From the NCBI GenBank assembly GCA_023435725.1, contig JAEYRD010000097.1, positions 12,641 to 76,640 of the forward strand: a stretch of DNA of 64,000 bases, written 5' to 3'. Made by a program: the position numbers and the translations under genes. Source of the DNA: Pseudomonadota bacterium (GTDB lineage Bacteria > Pseudomonadota > Alphaproteobacteria > Rhizobiales > Xanthobacteraceae). Below, in pieces: positions 1 to 9,063 of the stretch. The stretch's first letter is position 1; every line of letters begins with the position of its first letter. The notes under the pieces were generated by a model. It searched no databases. It was not told the DNA's origin and saw nothing but the letters and a program-made list of their open reading frames with translations.

Positions 1-1
1 G

Positions 2-2851
2 CGCGACGACCGGCTCGGCGGAGTCGAGGACATGCTGCGCGAGTTTGCGCTCTCGACCAAGGAGGGGCTGGCGTTGATGGTGCTGGCCGAAGCGCTGCTG
101 CGCGTGCCCGACGCGCGCACCGCCGACCAGTTCATCGAGGACAAGCTCGGCGAAGGCGACTTCATCCACCACGAGACCAAGTCCACGGCCTTCCTGGTCA
201 ACGCCTCGGCCTGGGCGCTCGGCCTGTCGGCGCGCGTGATCCAGCCCGGCGAGACGCCCGACGGCACCATCGGCCGGCTGGTGAAGCGGCTGGGGGCGCC
301 GGCGGTGCGCAGCGCCACGCGGCAGGCGATGCGGCTGATGGGCAATCATTTCGTGCTCGGCGAGACCATCGAGCAGGCGCTGGAGCGGGGCCGGCCGCGC
401 TCCGGCCAGAAGCCACGCTACTCCTTCGACATGCTCGGCGAAGCCGCCCGTACGGCGTCCGATGCGAAGCGCTATTTCGACGCCTATGCCAGCGCGATCG
501 AAACCATCGGCAAGGCGGCAGGCCCCCATCCCCTGCCCGACCGGCCCGGCATCTCCGTCAAACTCTCGGCGCTGCATCCGCGCTTCGAGGCGATCAGCCG
601 CGACCGAGTGATGGCCGAACTGGTCCCGCTGCTGCTCGATCTGGCGCAGCGCGCCAAGGCGCATGACCTGAACTTCACTGTCGACGCCGAGGAAGCGGAC
701 CGGCTGGAACTATCGCTCGACGTCATCGCGGCAACGCTTGCCGATCCCTCGCTCAAAGGCTGGGACGGATTTGGCCTCGCGGTCCAGGCCTATCAGAAGC
801 GCGCAAGCGAGGTGATCGACTATATCGACGCGCTGGCCCGCGCGCATGACCGCAAGCTGATGGTGCGGCTGGTCAAGGGCGCCTATTGGGACACCGAGAT
901 CAAGCGCGCGCAGGAGCGCGGGCTCGACGGCTATCCCGTGTTCACGCGCAAGGCGATGACGGATCTGAACTACGTCGCCTGCGCCACGAAGCTGCTCGGC
1001 TTACGGCCACGCATCTTCCCGCAATTCGCCACCCACAACGCGCTGACGGTCGCGACCGTGCTGGAGCTTGCCGCGGGCAGCGGCGGCTTCGAATTCCAGC
1101 GCCTGCACGGCATGGGCGAAGCACTCTACGAGCAGCTCGCCAAGGATCACCCCGACATCGCCTACCGCACCTATGCGCCGGTCGGCAGTCATCGCGACCT
1201 GCTCGCCTATCTGGTGCGGCGGCTACTCGAAAACGGCGCCAATTCTTCCTTCGTGGCGCAGGCGGCGGACTATCGCGTGCCGGTCCCGGCCCTGCTGCAA
1301 CGTCCGGCGGACGCCGTCGCCCAGCCGCAACAGGCCGCCCATCCCAGGATTCCGCTCCCCAGCGATCTCTTCGCGCCGGAGCGGCGGAATTCGCGCGGCG
1401 TCGAATTCGGCGCGCGCGCCGCGCTCAACCAGTTACTGACAGACGTCAAGGCCGAGGCAGCCGATCTCAAGCCCATCGCCGATGCAACGCCGGATCAGGC
1501 CAATGCGGCAGTGACTGCTGCGCGCGCGGGCTTTGCCGCCTGGAGCCGGACTCCGGCAGCCACGCGTGCGGCGGCGCTGGAGCAGGCAGCGCATCTGCTG
1601 GAGAGCCGGAGCGCCTATTTCATGGCGTTACTGCAAGCCGAAGGCGGCAAGACGCTCGACGACGCGTTGTCGGAGCTGCGCGAAGCCACCGACTTCTGCC
1701 GCTATTATGCCGCGCAGGGCCGCAAGCTGTTCGGGACCGAGGCCGCAATGCCGGGCCCGACCGGCGAGAGCAATGCGCTGGCCATGCGCGGCCGCGGCGT
1801 CTTCGTGGCGATCTCGCCCTGGAATTTTCCGCTGGCGATTTTCCTCGGCCAGGTCACGGCGGCGCTGATGGCCGGCAACAGCGTGGTCGCCAAGCCCGCC
1901 GAGCAGACACCGCGCATTGCGCGCGAGGCCGTAGCCCTGCTGCACGAGGCCGGCATCCCGGAAAGCGCGCTGCATCTCGTCACCGGTGATGGCCGTATCG
2001 GCGCGGTGCTGACCGCGCACCCTGACATCGCCGGCGTCGTCTTCACCGGCTCGACCGAGGTCGCCCGCAGCATCAACCGGACGCTCGCCGCCAAGGACGG
2101 CCCGATCGTGCCGCTGATCGCTGAGACCGGCGGCATCAACGCCATGATCGCGGATGCCACCGCGCTGCCCGAGCAGGTCGCCGACGATGTCGTCACATCG
2201 GCCTTCCGTTCCGCCGGCCAGCGTTGCTCGGCGCTGCGGCTGCTGTTCGTGCAGGAGGACGTCGCCGACCGCATGATCGAGATGATCGCGGGCGCCGCTC
2301 GTGAACTCCGGATCGGCGACCCCGGCGATGTCGCGACCCATGTCGGTCCGGTGATCGACCGCGAAGCCAAGCAGCGCCTCGACGCGCACGTTTCACAGAT
2401 GAAGACGGAGGCGCGGCTGCATTTTGCCGGCACCGCGCCGGAAGGCTGCTTCGTTGCTCCGCATATCTTCGAGCTCAAGGACGCCGGCCAGCTCACCGAG
2501 GAGGTGTTCGGCCCGATCCTCCACCTCGTGCGCTATCGCGCCGAGAACCTCGAACATGTCCTGCAGGCGATCGAGCGCACCGGCTACGGACTGACCCTCG
2601 GCGTCCATTCGCGCATCGACGATACGATCGAGGCGATCATCGATCACGTTCAGGTCGGCAACATCTACGTCAACCGCAACATGATCGGCGCCGTGGTCGG
2701 CGTGCAGCCATTCGGCGGCAACGGCCTGTCCGGGACCGGCCCGAAGGCCGGCGGCCCGCACTATCTCGCGCGCTTTGCGACAGAGCAGACCGTGACGATC
2801 AACACCGCGGCGGCCGGCGGCAACGCTGCCCTGCTCGCAGGGGAGGAGTGA
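2..2851 (+). CDS. putA: Bifunctional proline dehydrogenase / L-glutamate gamma-semialdehyde dehydrogenase, 5' end cut by window
   Basis: Oxidises proline to glutamate in two steps with FAD and then NAD. The reading frame is already open at base 2, ahead of the first in-frame ATG at 32, so the start lies outside the window. About 949 residues are visible, against roughly 1000 for the short PutA type of Bradyrhizobium, so about 50 residues are missing. The N-terminal half is the FAD proline dehydrogenase barrel (motif RLVKGAYWDTEIK). The C-terminal half is an aldehyde dehydrogenase with the catalytic cysteine in SAGQRCSALR and the glutamate in IAETGGIN. There is no ribbon-helix-helix DNA-binding domain in the visible part. 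The CoA-transferase gene follows after 111 bases. The assignment is secure. Confidence 0.96.
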   Translation, partial: RDDRLGGVEDMLREFALSTKEGLALMVLAEALLRVPDARTADQFIEDKLGEGDFIHHETKSTAFLVNASAWALGLSARVIQPGETPDGTIGRLVKRLGAPAVRSATRQAMRLMGNHFVLGETIEQALERGRPRSGQKPRYSFDMLGEAARTASDAKRYFDAYASAIETIGKAAGPHPLPDRPGISVKLSALHPRFEAISRDRVMAELVPLLLDLAQRAKAHDLNFTVDAEEADRLELSLDVIAATLADPSLKGWDGFGLAVQAYQKRASEVIDYIDALARAHDRKLMVRLVKGAYWDTEIKRAQERGLDGYPVFTRKAMTDLNYVACATKLLGLRPRIFPQFATHNALTVATVLELAAGSGGFEFQRLHGMGEALYEQLAKDHPDIAYRTYAPVGSHRDLLAYLVRRLLENGANSSFVAQAADYRVPVPALLQRPADAVAQPQQAAHPRIPLPSDLFAPERRNSRGVEFGARAALNQLLTDVKAEAADLKPIADATPDQANAAVTAARAGFAAWSRTPAATRAAALEQAAHLLESRSAYFMALLQAEGGKTLDDALSELREATDFCRYYAAQGRKLFGTEAAMPGPTGESNALAMRGRGVFVAISPWNFPLAIFLGQVTAALMAGNSVVAKPAEQTPRIAREAVALLHEAGIPESALHLVTGDGRIGAVLTAHPDIAGVVFTGSTEVARSINRTLAAKDGPIVPLIAETGGINAMIADATALPEQVADDVVTSAFRSAGQRCSALRLLFVQEDVADRMIEMIAGAARELRIGDPGDVATHVGPVIDREAKQRLDAHVSQMKTEARLHFAGTAPEGCFVAPHIFELKDAGQLTEEVFGPILHLVRYRAENLEHVLQAIERTGYGLTLGVHSRIDDTIEAIIDHVQVGNIYVNRNMIGAVVGVQPFGGNGLSGTGPKAGGPHYLARFATEQTVTINTAAAGGNAALLAGEE

Positions 2852-2962
2852 GGCGTGGGAGGAGCGTTGCATCCCGCCGAAACATCGGTCTAATGCTCCC
2901 ATGACCTGCCCGCGCCAATTCCAGCGCACGGGAAACAACAAGAGCGAGGGAGCAACGCCGCG

Positions 2963-4168
2963 ATGGAAAAGGGCATTTTTGCAGGGCTCAAGGTTCTGGA
3001 CTGCGCGAGCTTCATCGCTGCGCCCGCGGCCGCAACCGTGCTGTCGGATTTCGGCGCCGACGTCATCAAGATCGAACCGCCCGGCGCCGGCGATCCCTAC
3101 CGCAATCTGCCCAACCTGCCCGGCTATCCGACCGGCGAGCACAATTTCGCCTGGCTGCTGGAAGCCCGCAACAAGAAGAGCATCGCGCTCGACCTCTCCA
3201 AGCCGGAAGCGCAGGCGGTGCTCTACAAGCTCGTCGAAGAAGCCGACGTCTTCATCACGAACATGCCTCCGCCGGTGCGGGCCAAGCTCGGCATCACCCA
3301 TGACCACCTCGCCCATCTCAACGACCGGCTGATCTACGCCTCCTTCACCGGCTATGGCGAGAAGGGCGAAGAAGCCAACAAGCCCGGTTTCGACAGCAAC
3401 GCCTATTGGGCGCGCTCCGGCCTGATGGACCTCGTCCGCGCCGACACCGACACAACGCCGGCCCGCTCGGTCGCCGGCATGGGCGACCACCCCTGCGCCA
3501 TGGCGTTCTACGGCGCCATCGTCACCGCGCTTTATCAGCGCGAGAAGACCGGCAAGGGCTCGCATGTCGCCTCCAACCTGATGGCGAACGGGGTGTGGGC
3601 TGCGAGCGTGCTGGCGCAGGCAAAGCTCTGCGGAGCCAAGTTCGGCGAGCGGCGCCCGCGCGAGCGCGCACTGAACGCGGTGGCCAATCACTACCAGTGC
3701 AAGGACGGACGCTGGCTGATCCTGTCGCTGCTCAACGAGGAGCGGCAATGGCCGACGCTTGCCAAATGCCTTGGCCTCGAAGGCCTCATCGCCGATCCGC
3801 GCTTCGCCACCAAGCCCGACCGCCACGCCCGCTCGGTGGAGCTGATCAAGATCTTCGACGCGACCTTTGCGACCAGGGACCTCGCCGAATGGCGCAAGAT
3901 CCTCGACGGCAACGGCCTCGTGTTCGGCATCGTCGGCATTCTCGACGACATTCCGAACGACAAGCAGATGCTCGACAACGAGGTGCTGGTGCCGTTCGAG
4001 AACGACACCATGCTCACCATCTCCAGCCCGATCTGGATCGACGGCGCCAAGAAGGTGCAGCCGCGCAAGCCGCCCGCCGTCGGCGAGCACAGTGACGAGA
4101 TTTTGCGCGGGGCGGGATACGACGAGAAGGCGATCAAGCAACTGCGATCGTCGGGGGCGGTCGGTTAG
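2963..4168 (+). CDS. CaiB/BaiF-family (type III) CoA-transferase
   Basis: A 401-residue type III CoA-transferase, the usual family length. It moves CoA between carboxylic acids; the substrate cannot be read from sequence. The N-terminus (LKVLDCASFIAAPAAATVLSDFGADVIKIEPP) is characteristic. The likely catalytic aspartate lies in GFDSNAYWARSG, in the position where this family carries it. The ATG at 2963 is preceded by a purine-rich GAGGGAG, which supports this start. It follows putA in the same direction, but I see no functional link. It is followed by a palindromic repeat rather than another gene. Confidence 0.9.
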   Translation: MEKGIFAGLKVLDCASFIAAPAAATVLSDFGADVIKIEPPGAGDPYRNLPNLPGYPTGEHNFAWLLEARNKKSIALDLSKPEAQAVLYKLVEEADVFITNMPPPVRAKLGITHDHLAHLNDRLIYASFTGYGEKGEEANKPGFDSNAYWARSGLMDLVRADTDTTPARSVAGMGDHPCAMAFYGAIVTALYQREKTGKGSHVASNLMANGVWAASVLAQAKLCGAKFGERRPRERALNAVANHYQCKDGRWLILSLLNEERQWPTLAKCLGLEGLIADPRFATKPDRHARSVELIKIFDATFATRDLAEWRKILDGNGLVFGIVGILDDIPNDKQMLDNEVLVPFENDTMLTISSPIWIDGAKKVQPRKPPAVGEHSDEILRGAGYDEKAIKQLRSSGAVG

Positions 4169-4188
4169 AGGCGGCGGCGTCGCATCTC

Positions 4189-4305
4189 CGTCATTGCGAG
4201 CCAACGGGTCCGCGCGTAGCGCGGCCCGATGACAGGCTCCGCGAAGCAATCCAGACTCCTACCGCGGATGCAATGCTGGATTGCTTCGCTGCGCTCGCAA
4301 TGACG
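4189..4305. repeat. Palindromic intergenic repeat, family A copy 1
   Basis: The ends read CGTCATTGCGAG and CTCGCAATGACG, with inner arms GAAGCAATCCAG and CTGGATTGCTTCG, so the element can fold into a long hairpin. The same arms recur at 8460-8539 and 16798-16877. This copy is longer because its left arm carries an extra GCGTAGCGC-containing segment. It resembles the dispersed REP-like elements of Bradyrhizobium intergenic DNA. Confidence 0.85.
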
Positions 4306-4353
4306 ATGCGGGACGATGTAGCTTCATCGCCAATAATCGCCGCGTGAGGTCCC

Positions 4354-5001
4354 ATGCCAAGCTACCGCCTTCACTACTTCCCCGAATCCGGCAACAGCTA
4401 CAAGCTGGCGCTGATGCTGACGCTTTGCGGCGAAACGTTCGAGCCGGTCTGGACCGATTTTGGCGGCGGCGTCATGCGCACCGCGGAATGGCGCAAGGCC
4501 GTGAACGAGATGGGCGAGATTCCCGTGCTCGAGGTCGACGGCGTGAAAATGACGCAGACTGCACCGATCCTGCTGAAGCTCGCGGAGCAATATGGCCGCT
4601 TCGGCGGCGACACGGCCGACGAAAAGTTCGAGCTGCTGCGCTGGCTGTTCTGGGACAACCACAAGCTCACCGGCTACATGGCGACCTATCGCTTCATGCG
4701 AGCCTTCACCGAGAAGAACGATCCGCAGGTACTGAAGCATTTTCGGCGGAGACTCGAGGACTTTCTCGGCATTCTCGACGAGCATCTCCAGCACAATGCC
4801 TTCGCGATCGGCGCCAAGTCCACGGTCGCCGATATCTCGATGATGGCCTATCTGCACTATCCGAGCGACGAGCATGGCTTTGATTTCGCGGCGAGCTATC
4901 CCGCCATCCACGCCTGGCTCGGCCGCATGGCCGCGCTGCCTGGCTGGAAGCCGGCGTATGAGCTGCTGCCGGGAAAGCGGATGACGAACTACGCGAAGTG
5001 A
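4354..5001 (+). CDS. Glutathione S-transferase family protein
   Basis: A 215-residue soluble GST-fold protein. The N-terminal thioredoxin-like domain (about residues 1-80) begins YRLHYFPESGNSYKLALML and contains the glutathione-site motif IPVLEVDGVKMTQTAPIL. The C-terminal helical domain includes the typical buried segment TVADISMMAYL. A TGAGGT stretch precedes the ATG at 4354. The substrate is unknown. Palindromic repeats flank it on both sides, so it is probably a single-gene unit. Confidence 0.88.
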   Translation: MPSYRLHYFPESGNSYKLALMLTLCGETFEPVWTDFGGGVMRTAEWRKAVNEMGEIPVLEVDGVKMTQTAPILLKLAEQYGRFGGDTADEKFELLRWLFWDNHKLTGYMATYRFMRAFTEKNDPQVLKHFRRRLEDFLGILDEHLQHNAFAIGAKSTVADISMMAYLHYPSDEHGFDFAASYPAIHAWLGRMAALPGWKPAYELLPGKRMTNYAK

Positions 5002-5012
5002 GGGCTCTTCTT

Positions 5013-5153
5013 CTCCCTCTCCCCGTTCTTACGGGGAGAGGGGTGGAGTGAGGGGCCTCTCTCCACACGTGAGATCGTCGAGGGAGCTGTACCCCCTCAC
5101 CCGGATTGCATCTTCGATGCAATCCGACCTCTCCCCGCAAGCGGGGCGAGGTG
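5013..5153. repeat. Palindromic intergenic repeat, family B copy 1
   Basis: Contains CTCTCCCCGTTCTTACGGGG, then the hairpin GATTGCATC-TTC-GATGCAATC, then CCTCTCCCCG with GCGGGGCGAGG. Related copies lie at 24056-24242 and 36988-37123, with a half copy at 31557-31579. It fills the gap after the GST gene and no gene is seen inside it. Confidence 0.8.
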
Positions 5154-5196
5154 AACCCGCGGCTAAAGCGCGATTCAATCGAAAGAGTTCGCCCCG

Positions 5197-5361
5197 CTAC
5201 CGCAACGCCGCCCAGCCGAGCGTGAACAGGATCGCGCCGATGATAACGGCCACCGCGAGCGCCCAGGTGCTGACGCGGATGCTGCCGGTGACTTGCTTGG
5301 CTGCTTCATTGCGCGCAATCTCGCGATTGCGCTCCTTGTTGGCGTCGCTCGTGTCCGTCAT
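5197..5361 (-). CDS. Small single-pass membrane protein, 54 residues
   Basis: A short leftward reading frame beginning MTDTSDANKERNREIARNEA and ending GWAALR. The first 28 residues are charged and hydrophilic. Residues 31-51 form one hydrophobic segment (WALAVAVIIGAILFTLGWAA), consistent with an N-in single-pass inner-membrane protein. It ends 36 bases beyond a repeat. On the other side it lies 17 bases downstream of the end of the haem-motif gene at 5379-6917, so the two may be co-transcribed. I do not recognise a named family. The soluble charged head followed by one clean membrane helix argues for a real protein. Confidence 0.65.
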   Translation of the reverse strand: MTDTSDANKERNREIARNEAAKQVTGSIRVSTWALAVAVIIGAILFTLGWAALR

Positions 5362-5378
5362 GGGTCATCCAGATCGGT

Positions 5379-6917
5379 TTAGCGCGTCTTGATGAAGCAC
5401 ATGCCGATGCGGCTGGAGGCCGCGGCAGCCTGACAGGTCAGCCCCTTAGCACAGCTCCATGACGTAAAACTCCTGTCGGCCGTTCCCGATCCCGCGTTTT
5501 GCAGGGAACAATGCGCGCCCCAGCCGTCCTGATATTCGGTGCCGGCGAGCTCCTGGCTGCCGCGGGTCTGCGGCCGGCTGGCAAATCCGCGGGAGAAATC
5601 AGGGCGTTTGCCCGCCGCGAACGCAGCCAGGATGTCACGGCGCCGGACTTGGTCGCCGAAGAAATGCGGCGAGGCCGGCACGATGGTCGAATTGGACGGC
5701 TTGTCGGCCAGCCAGTCGACGCCCGGGAAATGGAAGCCGCCGATGCCGCGGGTCTGGTGGCAGCCGGCACAGGTGACGTCATTGAGGCGGCGCTGGAAGC
5801 CCGCGACCGAGCGGATGTTTTGAATTTCGATGCCGCGCGCAGCCGCCTGCTTCAGCGCGCCGACCACATCATTGTCGGTGAAGACGGGATCAGCCTTGTC
5901 CTCGCCCTGAATCATCCCGAACTCGGGCTGCAGCGTTGAGGCATCGAGGCCGGCGGGCGTCGGCACGAGCGCGGCCTTGGCCAGGAACTGCTCCGGGATC
6001 AGCACCGTGCCGAGGTCGAATTCGCGCAAATGATCGGGTGCCAGCAGCCAGGCCTTGAAGTCGTGCCGGAGCGCGTCGTTCGCGAGGATCCGGTCGCGGT
6101 CGATCTGGTTCTCCAGGGTCGACTCCACGAACTGCTTCGTGGCGGGATCGTACTTGAACACTTTGAGCAGGTAGTCGGAGCGGAAATCGTGGAGCGCCGA
6201 TTTCGGCGCGATCGAGATCTGGATGTTGGTCTCGATGCGATCGAGCATCGCATCGTACGGCTCAAAGTGGCTGCCGATGAGCCCCTGCCAATCGCCATTG
6301 TCAAGCCAGCGCCGCGCGACCTCGGCGCAACTGACCGGCCTTCCGTTCCCATCCGTCTGGCGCGCATCCCGTGCCTTCATCACCAAGTTCAGCGTCATCG
6401 GCAGGCGCGTTGCCGACTTGCTACCATCCGGCCTGGTCTCGAAATGCGCCAGCCGGTAGATCAGACGGATCTCGCCGCATGAGTCTTCGGCCACGTAGGC
6501 GCGGTCCATGCGGTTGACGATGCCGGCCAGCACGAAGCGCGTGTTGCGCGATTTCAGATTGGCCCGATCGAACAGCTGAACATCAAAACCTTCGCCGACA
6601 CCGACGGTTTCGCTCGGCGATGCCGCCTTGTGCTCAGCGATGTAGCGATCGAACTCGGCATCGATCGCCGGCGGAATTGGTGCAAGCTGCGGCACCTGCG
6701 AGAACAGCAGATCGGTCGTGAGCGGAAAGTCCGCGTTCCGCTCCGGCCACAGCAGGCGCGAGATCGTGAGCGCGTCGTGCTGGTCGAGCTTGCGTAGGAG
6801 ATCGGGATCGGTGATCGCCGTGCCGCGAGTGAGCGGCGCGTTCTCGGCTGCGAAAAGCGAGACAGGCGCGCCGCATAATACGGCGACAGCAATGAGAATT
6901 CGCAACGCGCGGCCCAT
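5379..6917 (-). CDS. Exported protein with one c-type haem motif, function unknown
   Basis: A 512-residue protein with a Sec-type signal peptide (about residues 1-23, ending VSLFAAEN). A single CAGCH motif lies near residue 380, followed by QTRGIGGFHFPGVDW. The C-terminal 50 residues hold paired cysteines (CSLQNAG, SWSCAKGLTCQ, GMCF) that could form disulphides. It is much longer than a monohaem cytochrome c, so the CxxCH may sit in a large periplasmic domain. I do not recognise the family. The gene is leftward and is followed by the 54-residue membrane protein. Confidence 0.7.
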   Translation of the reverse strand: MGRALRILIAVAVLCGAPVSLFAAENAPLTRGTAITDPDLLRKLDQHDALTISRLLWPERNADFPLTTDLLFSQVPQLAPIPPAIDAEFDRYIAEHKAASPSETVGVGEGFDVQLFDRANLKSRNTRFVLAGIVNRMDRAYVAEDSCGEIRLIYRLAHFETRPDGSKSATRLPMTLNLVMKARDARQTDGNGRPVSCAEVARRWLDNGDWQGLIGSHFEPYDAMLDRIETNIQISIAPKSALHDFRSDYLLKVFKYDPATKQFVESTLENQIDRDRILANDALRHDFKAWLLAPDHLREFDLGTVLIPEQFLAKAALVPTPAGLDASTLQPEFGMIQGEDKADPVFTDNDVVGALKQAAARGIEIQNIRSVAGFQRRLNDVTCAGCHQTRGIGGFHFPGVDWLADKPSNSTIVPASPHFFGDQVRRRDILAAFAAGKRPDFSRGFASRPQTRGSQELAGTEYQDGWGAHCSLQNAGSGTADRSFTSWSCAKGLTCQAAAASSRIGMCFIKTR

Positions 6918-6953
6918 GCCTGCAGTAACACCGCGCGGGGACGCCTATTCAAG

Positions 6954-6986
6954 AAAAAAGGCGCTTCACATCACGGTGAAGCGCCT
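6954..6986 (-). terminator. Rho-independent terminator
   Basis: A perfect 11-bp stem AGGCGCTTCAC / GTGAAGCGCCT with a 6-base loop. On the minus strand it is followed by TTTTTTC. It lies just past the stop codon of the gene at 7010-8035 and upstream of the next leftward gene, so it ends that transcript. Confidence 0.88.
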
Positions 6987-7009
6987 GTTCGAGGTCGGAT
7001 ACCGAGCGC

Positions 7010-8035
7010 TTAGCGCGCGACGATCAGGCCCTTGCTGGTGACGACCACCCAGCGGCCGTCCTGACGGCGGATCGCATCGACTCGGCCGACGCCGGGGATG
7101 GGATCGCCGGCATAGACTTCGTAGAGGCCTCCCCGGCCTTCGATCAAAGCGCCGCCATTGGCAACGTCACGCAGGCTCCAGCCCTCGATTGTCGGCAGCC
7201 GACCGACCTCGGTCTTGGGGGCAGCCGGTACTGGAGCAGCGGCCGGCGTGATCGAGCCGGTGGTCTCCCTGGCGGGTGCCGCGGCCGCGGCTTGCGCGGG
7301 GGCGGCGGGCGGCGTGGCACGGAGCTTGTCGACGGTCTCGGACAGCTTTGCCAGCTTGGCCATCGGCTCGGCCTGCGCCTTTTCGAGCTTGTCGAGGCGG
7401 TCATTGGCCCGGTTGAACTGGCTAAGGCCGGTCTTCGAGCTGTGCTCGACATTGGCCTTGAGCGCGACCACGTCGGCATCGATCCGGGCGACCGAGGATT
7501 CCAGCGCGCTGGTGTCGGCAACCTGGACCGGGGCCGGACTGGCGGCAAAGTGCATCATGCCGGCGGTCGCGAGCGCACCGCTGATCGCGCCGACGCAAGC
7601 GGCAATCGCCACCACCGCGGCCATCGCCGACAGGCGGCGCTTGCCACCGGCCTCGCGCGGCTCGTCCGGCTTCACATGCGGGGCAAAGTCCTCGCGGTCC
7701 CAGGAGTGGTCCGAGGGCGCCATCACGATGAGCTTGCCGGGCTTCGGCTCGGGCCTGGTCCCGGCCCTTGGTTCAACCTTGGCTTCGGACTCGGGCTGGG
7801 CACCGAGCTTCGGTACCACGATCCGAGGCGGCTCAGCCTGGGACGGATCCGGCGTTACCAGGTCAGCCTTGACCATGTCTGCCTTGACCATGTCAGCTTT
7901 GGGCGGCGCCTCGTGGTCGGGGGCAATCGAAGGGGCCTCGATGCCGGCGGCAGCCTCGACGGCCTGCGGCGCGATCGCTGCAGGTTCGGTGGCGCCAGTG
8001 TCCTGGCCGGCCTGTTCGGGCATTGCTTCACTCAC
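7010..8035 (-). CDS. Single-pass membrane protein with Ala/Pro-rich cytoplasmic region and coiled coil, function unknown
   Basis: A 341-residue protein. Residues 1-135 are low-complexity and proline/alanine-rich, and include the tandem repeat KADMVKADMVKADLV near residue 50. One transmembrane segment follows (about 138-162, AMAAVVAIAACVGAISGALA). Residues 170-235 form a probable coiled coil (VARIDADVVALKANVEHS, LDKLEKAQAEPMAKL). A compact C-terminal domain (about 278-341) begins LPTIEGWSLRDVANGGALIE and ends SKGLIVAR. The layout suggests an envelope protein with a periplasmic C-terminal domain, but I cannot name a function. A terminator follows it directly. Confidence 0.72.
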   Translation of the reverse strand: MSEAMPEQAGQDTGATEPAAIAPQAVEAAAGIEAPSIAPDHEAPPKADMVKADMVKADLVTPDPSQAEPPRIVVPKLGAQPESEAKVEPRAGTRPEPKPGKLIVMAPSDHSWDREDFAPHVKPDEPREAGGKRRLSAMAAVVAIAACVGAISGALATAGMMHFAASPAPVQVADTSALESSVARIDADVVALKANVEHSSKTGLSQFNRANDRLDKLEKAQAEPMAKLAKLSETVDKLRATPPAAPAQAAAAAPARETTGSITPAAAPVPAAPKTEVGRLPTIEGWSLRDVANGGALIEGRGGLYEVYAGDPIPGVGRVDAIRRQDGRWVVVTSKGLIVAR

Positions 8036-8195
8036 AGCTCAAATACTCCAGTCTAGGTTGACCTTTTGGTAACTTTCATTGCTTGCGAAATCCTTACTCT
8101 GGACCCGCTTACTAAAATTTTAGGAACTCATCCGGGGCCGAATTTGGCCGGGAAAGTGGAACCGATGTGGCGGGCGCAAAACAAATTGTAAGCCG

Positions 8196-8435
8196 ATGCT
8201 GCCCGCAGCAGACCGCGTGCGTCAGCCGAAGGGGTTGAAGGGGCTGGATTCGAAGATCCTGCTGTCAGGCCATGGCCGCTTGTCCGACACGCCGCAGGAC
8301 GACGTCCGCATCGCGATCGCGCGGTCGCATGGACTGCTGGAGGACACTGCGCAATTGTTCGACGCGCTGGATGCGCGCTCGAACTTCGAGCCGATCATGC
8401 AGTCGGTGCGGGACCTGAACAAGCTGGATGATTGA
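8196..8435 (+). CDS. Hypothetical small protein, 79 residues, uncertain
   Basis: The ATG at 8196 lacks a clear ribosome binding site. The C-terminal half (IARSHGLLEDTAQLFDALDA then NFEPIMQSVRDLNKLDD) looks amphipathic and protein-like, and the opposite strand reads less plausibly. No family is recognised. It lies between the promoter region of the leftward membrane-protein gene and a family A repeat, so it may instead be a chance frame or the remnant of a longer gene. Confidence 0.35.
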   Translation: MLPAADRVRQPKGLKGLDSKILLSGHGRLSDTPQDDVRIAIARSHGLLEDTAQLFDALDARSNFEPIMQSVRDLNKLDD

Positions 8436-8459
8436 TATTGCATGCTGCTCTTCCAGCCT

Positions 8460-8539
8460 CGTCATTGCGAGCGCAGCGAAGCAATCCAGAGTCTTACCGC
8501 GGTGACAGTCTGGATTGCTTCGCTGCGCTCGCAATGACG
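8460..8539. repeat. Palindromic intergenic repeat, family A copy 2
   Basis: A compact, nearly perfect inverted repeat with ends CGTCATTGCGAGCGCAGCGA and TCGCTGCGCTCGCAATGACG. The inner arms are GCAATCCAGA and TCTGGATTGC around a CTTACCGCGGTGACAG centre. It is the cleanest copy of the family in this window. Confidence 0.9.
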
Positions 8540-8563
8540 GAGTGGGCGGCACCCACGCGTGGA

Positions 8564-9061
8564 TCACATCACCACGGGCTTATCCGGCAGCTCGTTCGGA
8601 TGCGGTCCGCTCGACGGAAAATGCCTTGCGAGCTCCCGTGACACCGCCTCGATGCCGCCGATCACGCCGCGCTCGAATTGGCCCGACCTGAACTCGGCCT
8701 CCATGGCGCGGCAGATCTGCTCCCAACACTCAGCCCCCACCTTCGCGTCGATGCCGCGGTCGGCGACGATCTCGACGTCACGGTCGGCGAGCAGGAGATA
8801 GATGAGGACGCCGTTGTTGTGCGCGGTATCCCAGATGCGCAGATGCGAGAATACGTCGAGCGCGCGCTCGCGAGCCGGCTGGTTACGGAACAGCGGCGCG
8901 CCGTCGAGCGCGCCTTCGACCACGAAACGGACCTGGCCGGAATGGGTGGTTTCACCACGCGCGATCGCCTGCTCGATGCGATCGAGCACAGCTTCTGGAA
9001 ACGCGTGCTTTGCCCGCCAGTGATGCTGGACCAGATGCCTGCTGATACGCCTGATGCCCAT
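8564..9061 (-). CDS. TPM-domain protein (soluble)
   Basis: A 165-residue protein with one TPM domain (about residues 20-150): AVLDRIEQAIARGETTHSGQ, then VFSHLRIWDTAHNNGVLIYLL, then VEIVADRGIDAKV. It has no signal peptide or C-terminal membrane anchor, unlike the neighbour at 9064-9978. It is the third gene of a leftward lemA-TPM-TPM unit; its start lies 2 bases past the end of the preceding gene, so translation is probably coupled. TPM proteins with LemA are usually envelope-associated, and the biochemical role is not settled. Confidence 0.85.
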   Translation of the reverse strand: MGIRRISRHLVQHHWRAKHAFPEAVLDRIEQAIARGETTHSGQVRFVVEGALDGAPLFRNQPARERALDVFSHLRIWDTAHNNGVLIYLLLADRDVEIVADRGIDAKVGAECWEQICRAMEAEFRSGQFERGVIGGIEAVSRELARHFPSSGPHPNELPDKPVVM

Positions 9062-9063
9062 GG

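Noticed and set aside
7855..7910. Tandem repeats inside the gene at 7010-8035 as a CRISPR-like or phase-variable array
   Set aside because: Only three imperfect five-codon units (KADMV) in a low-complexity protein region; no spacers and the unit length keeps the frame.
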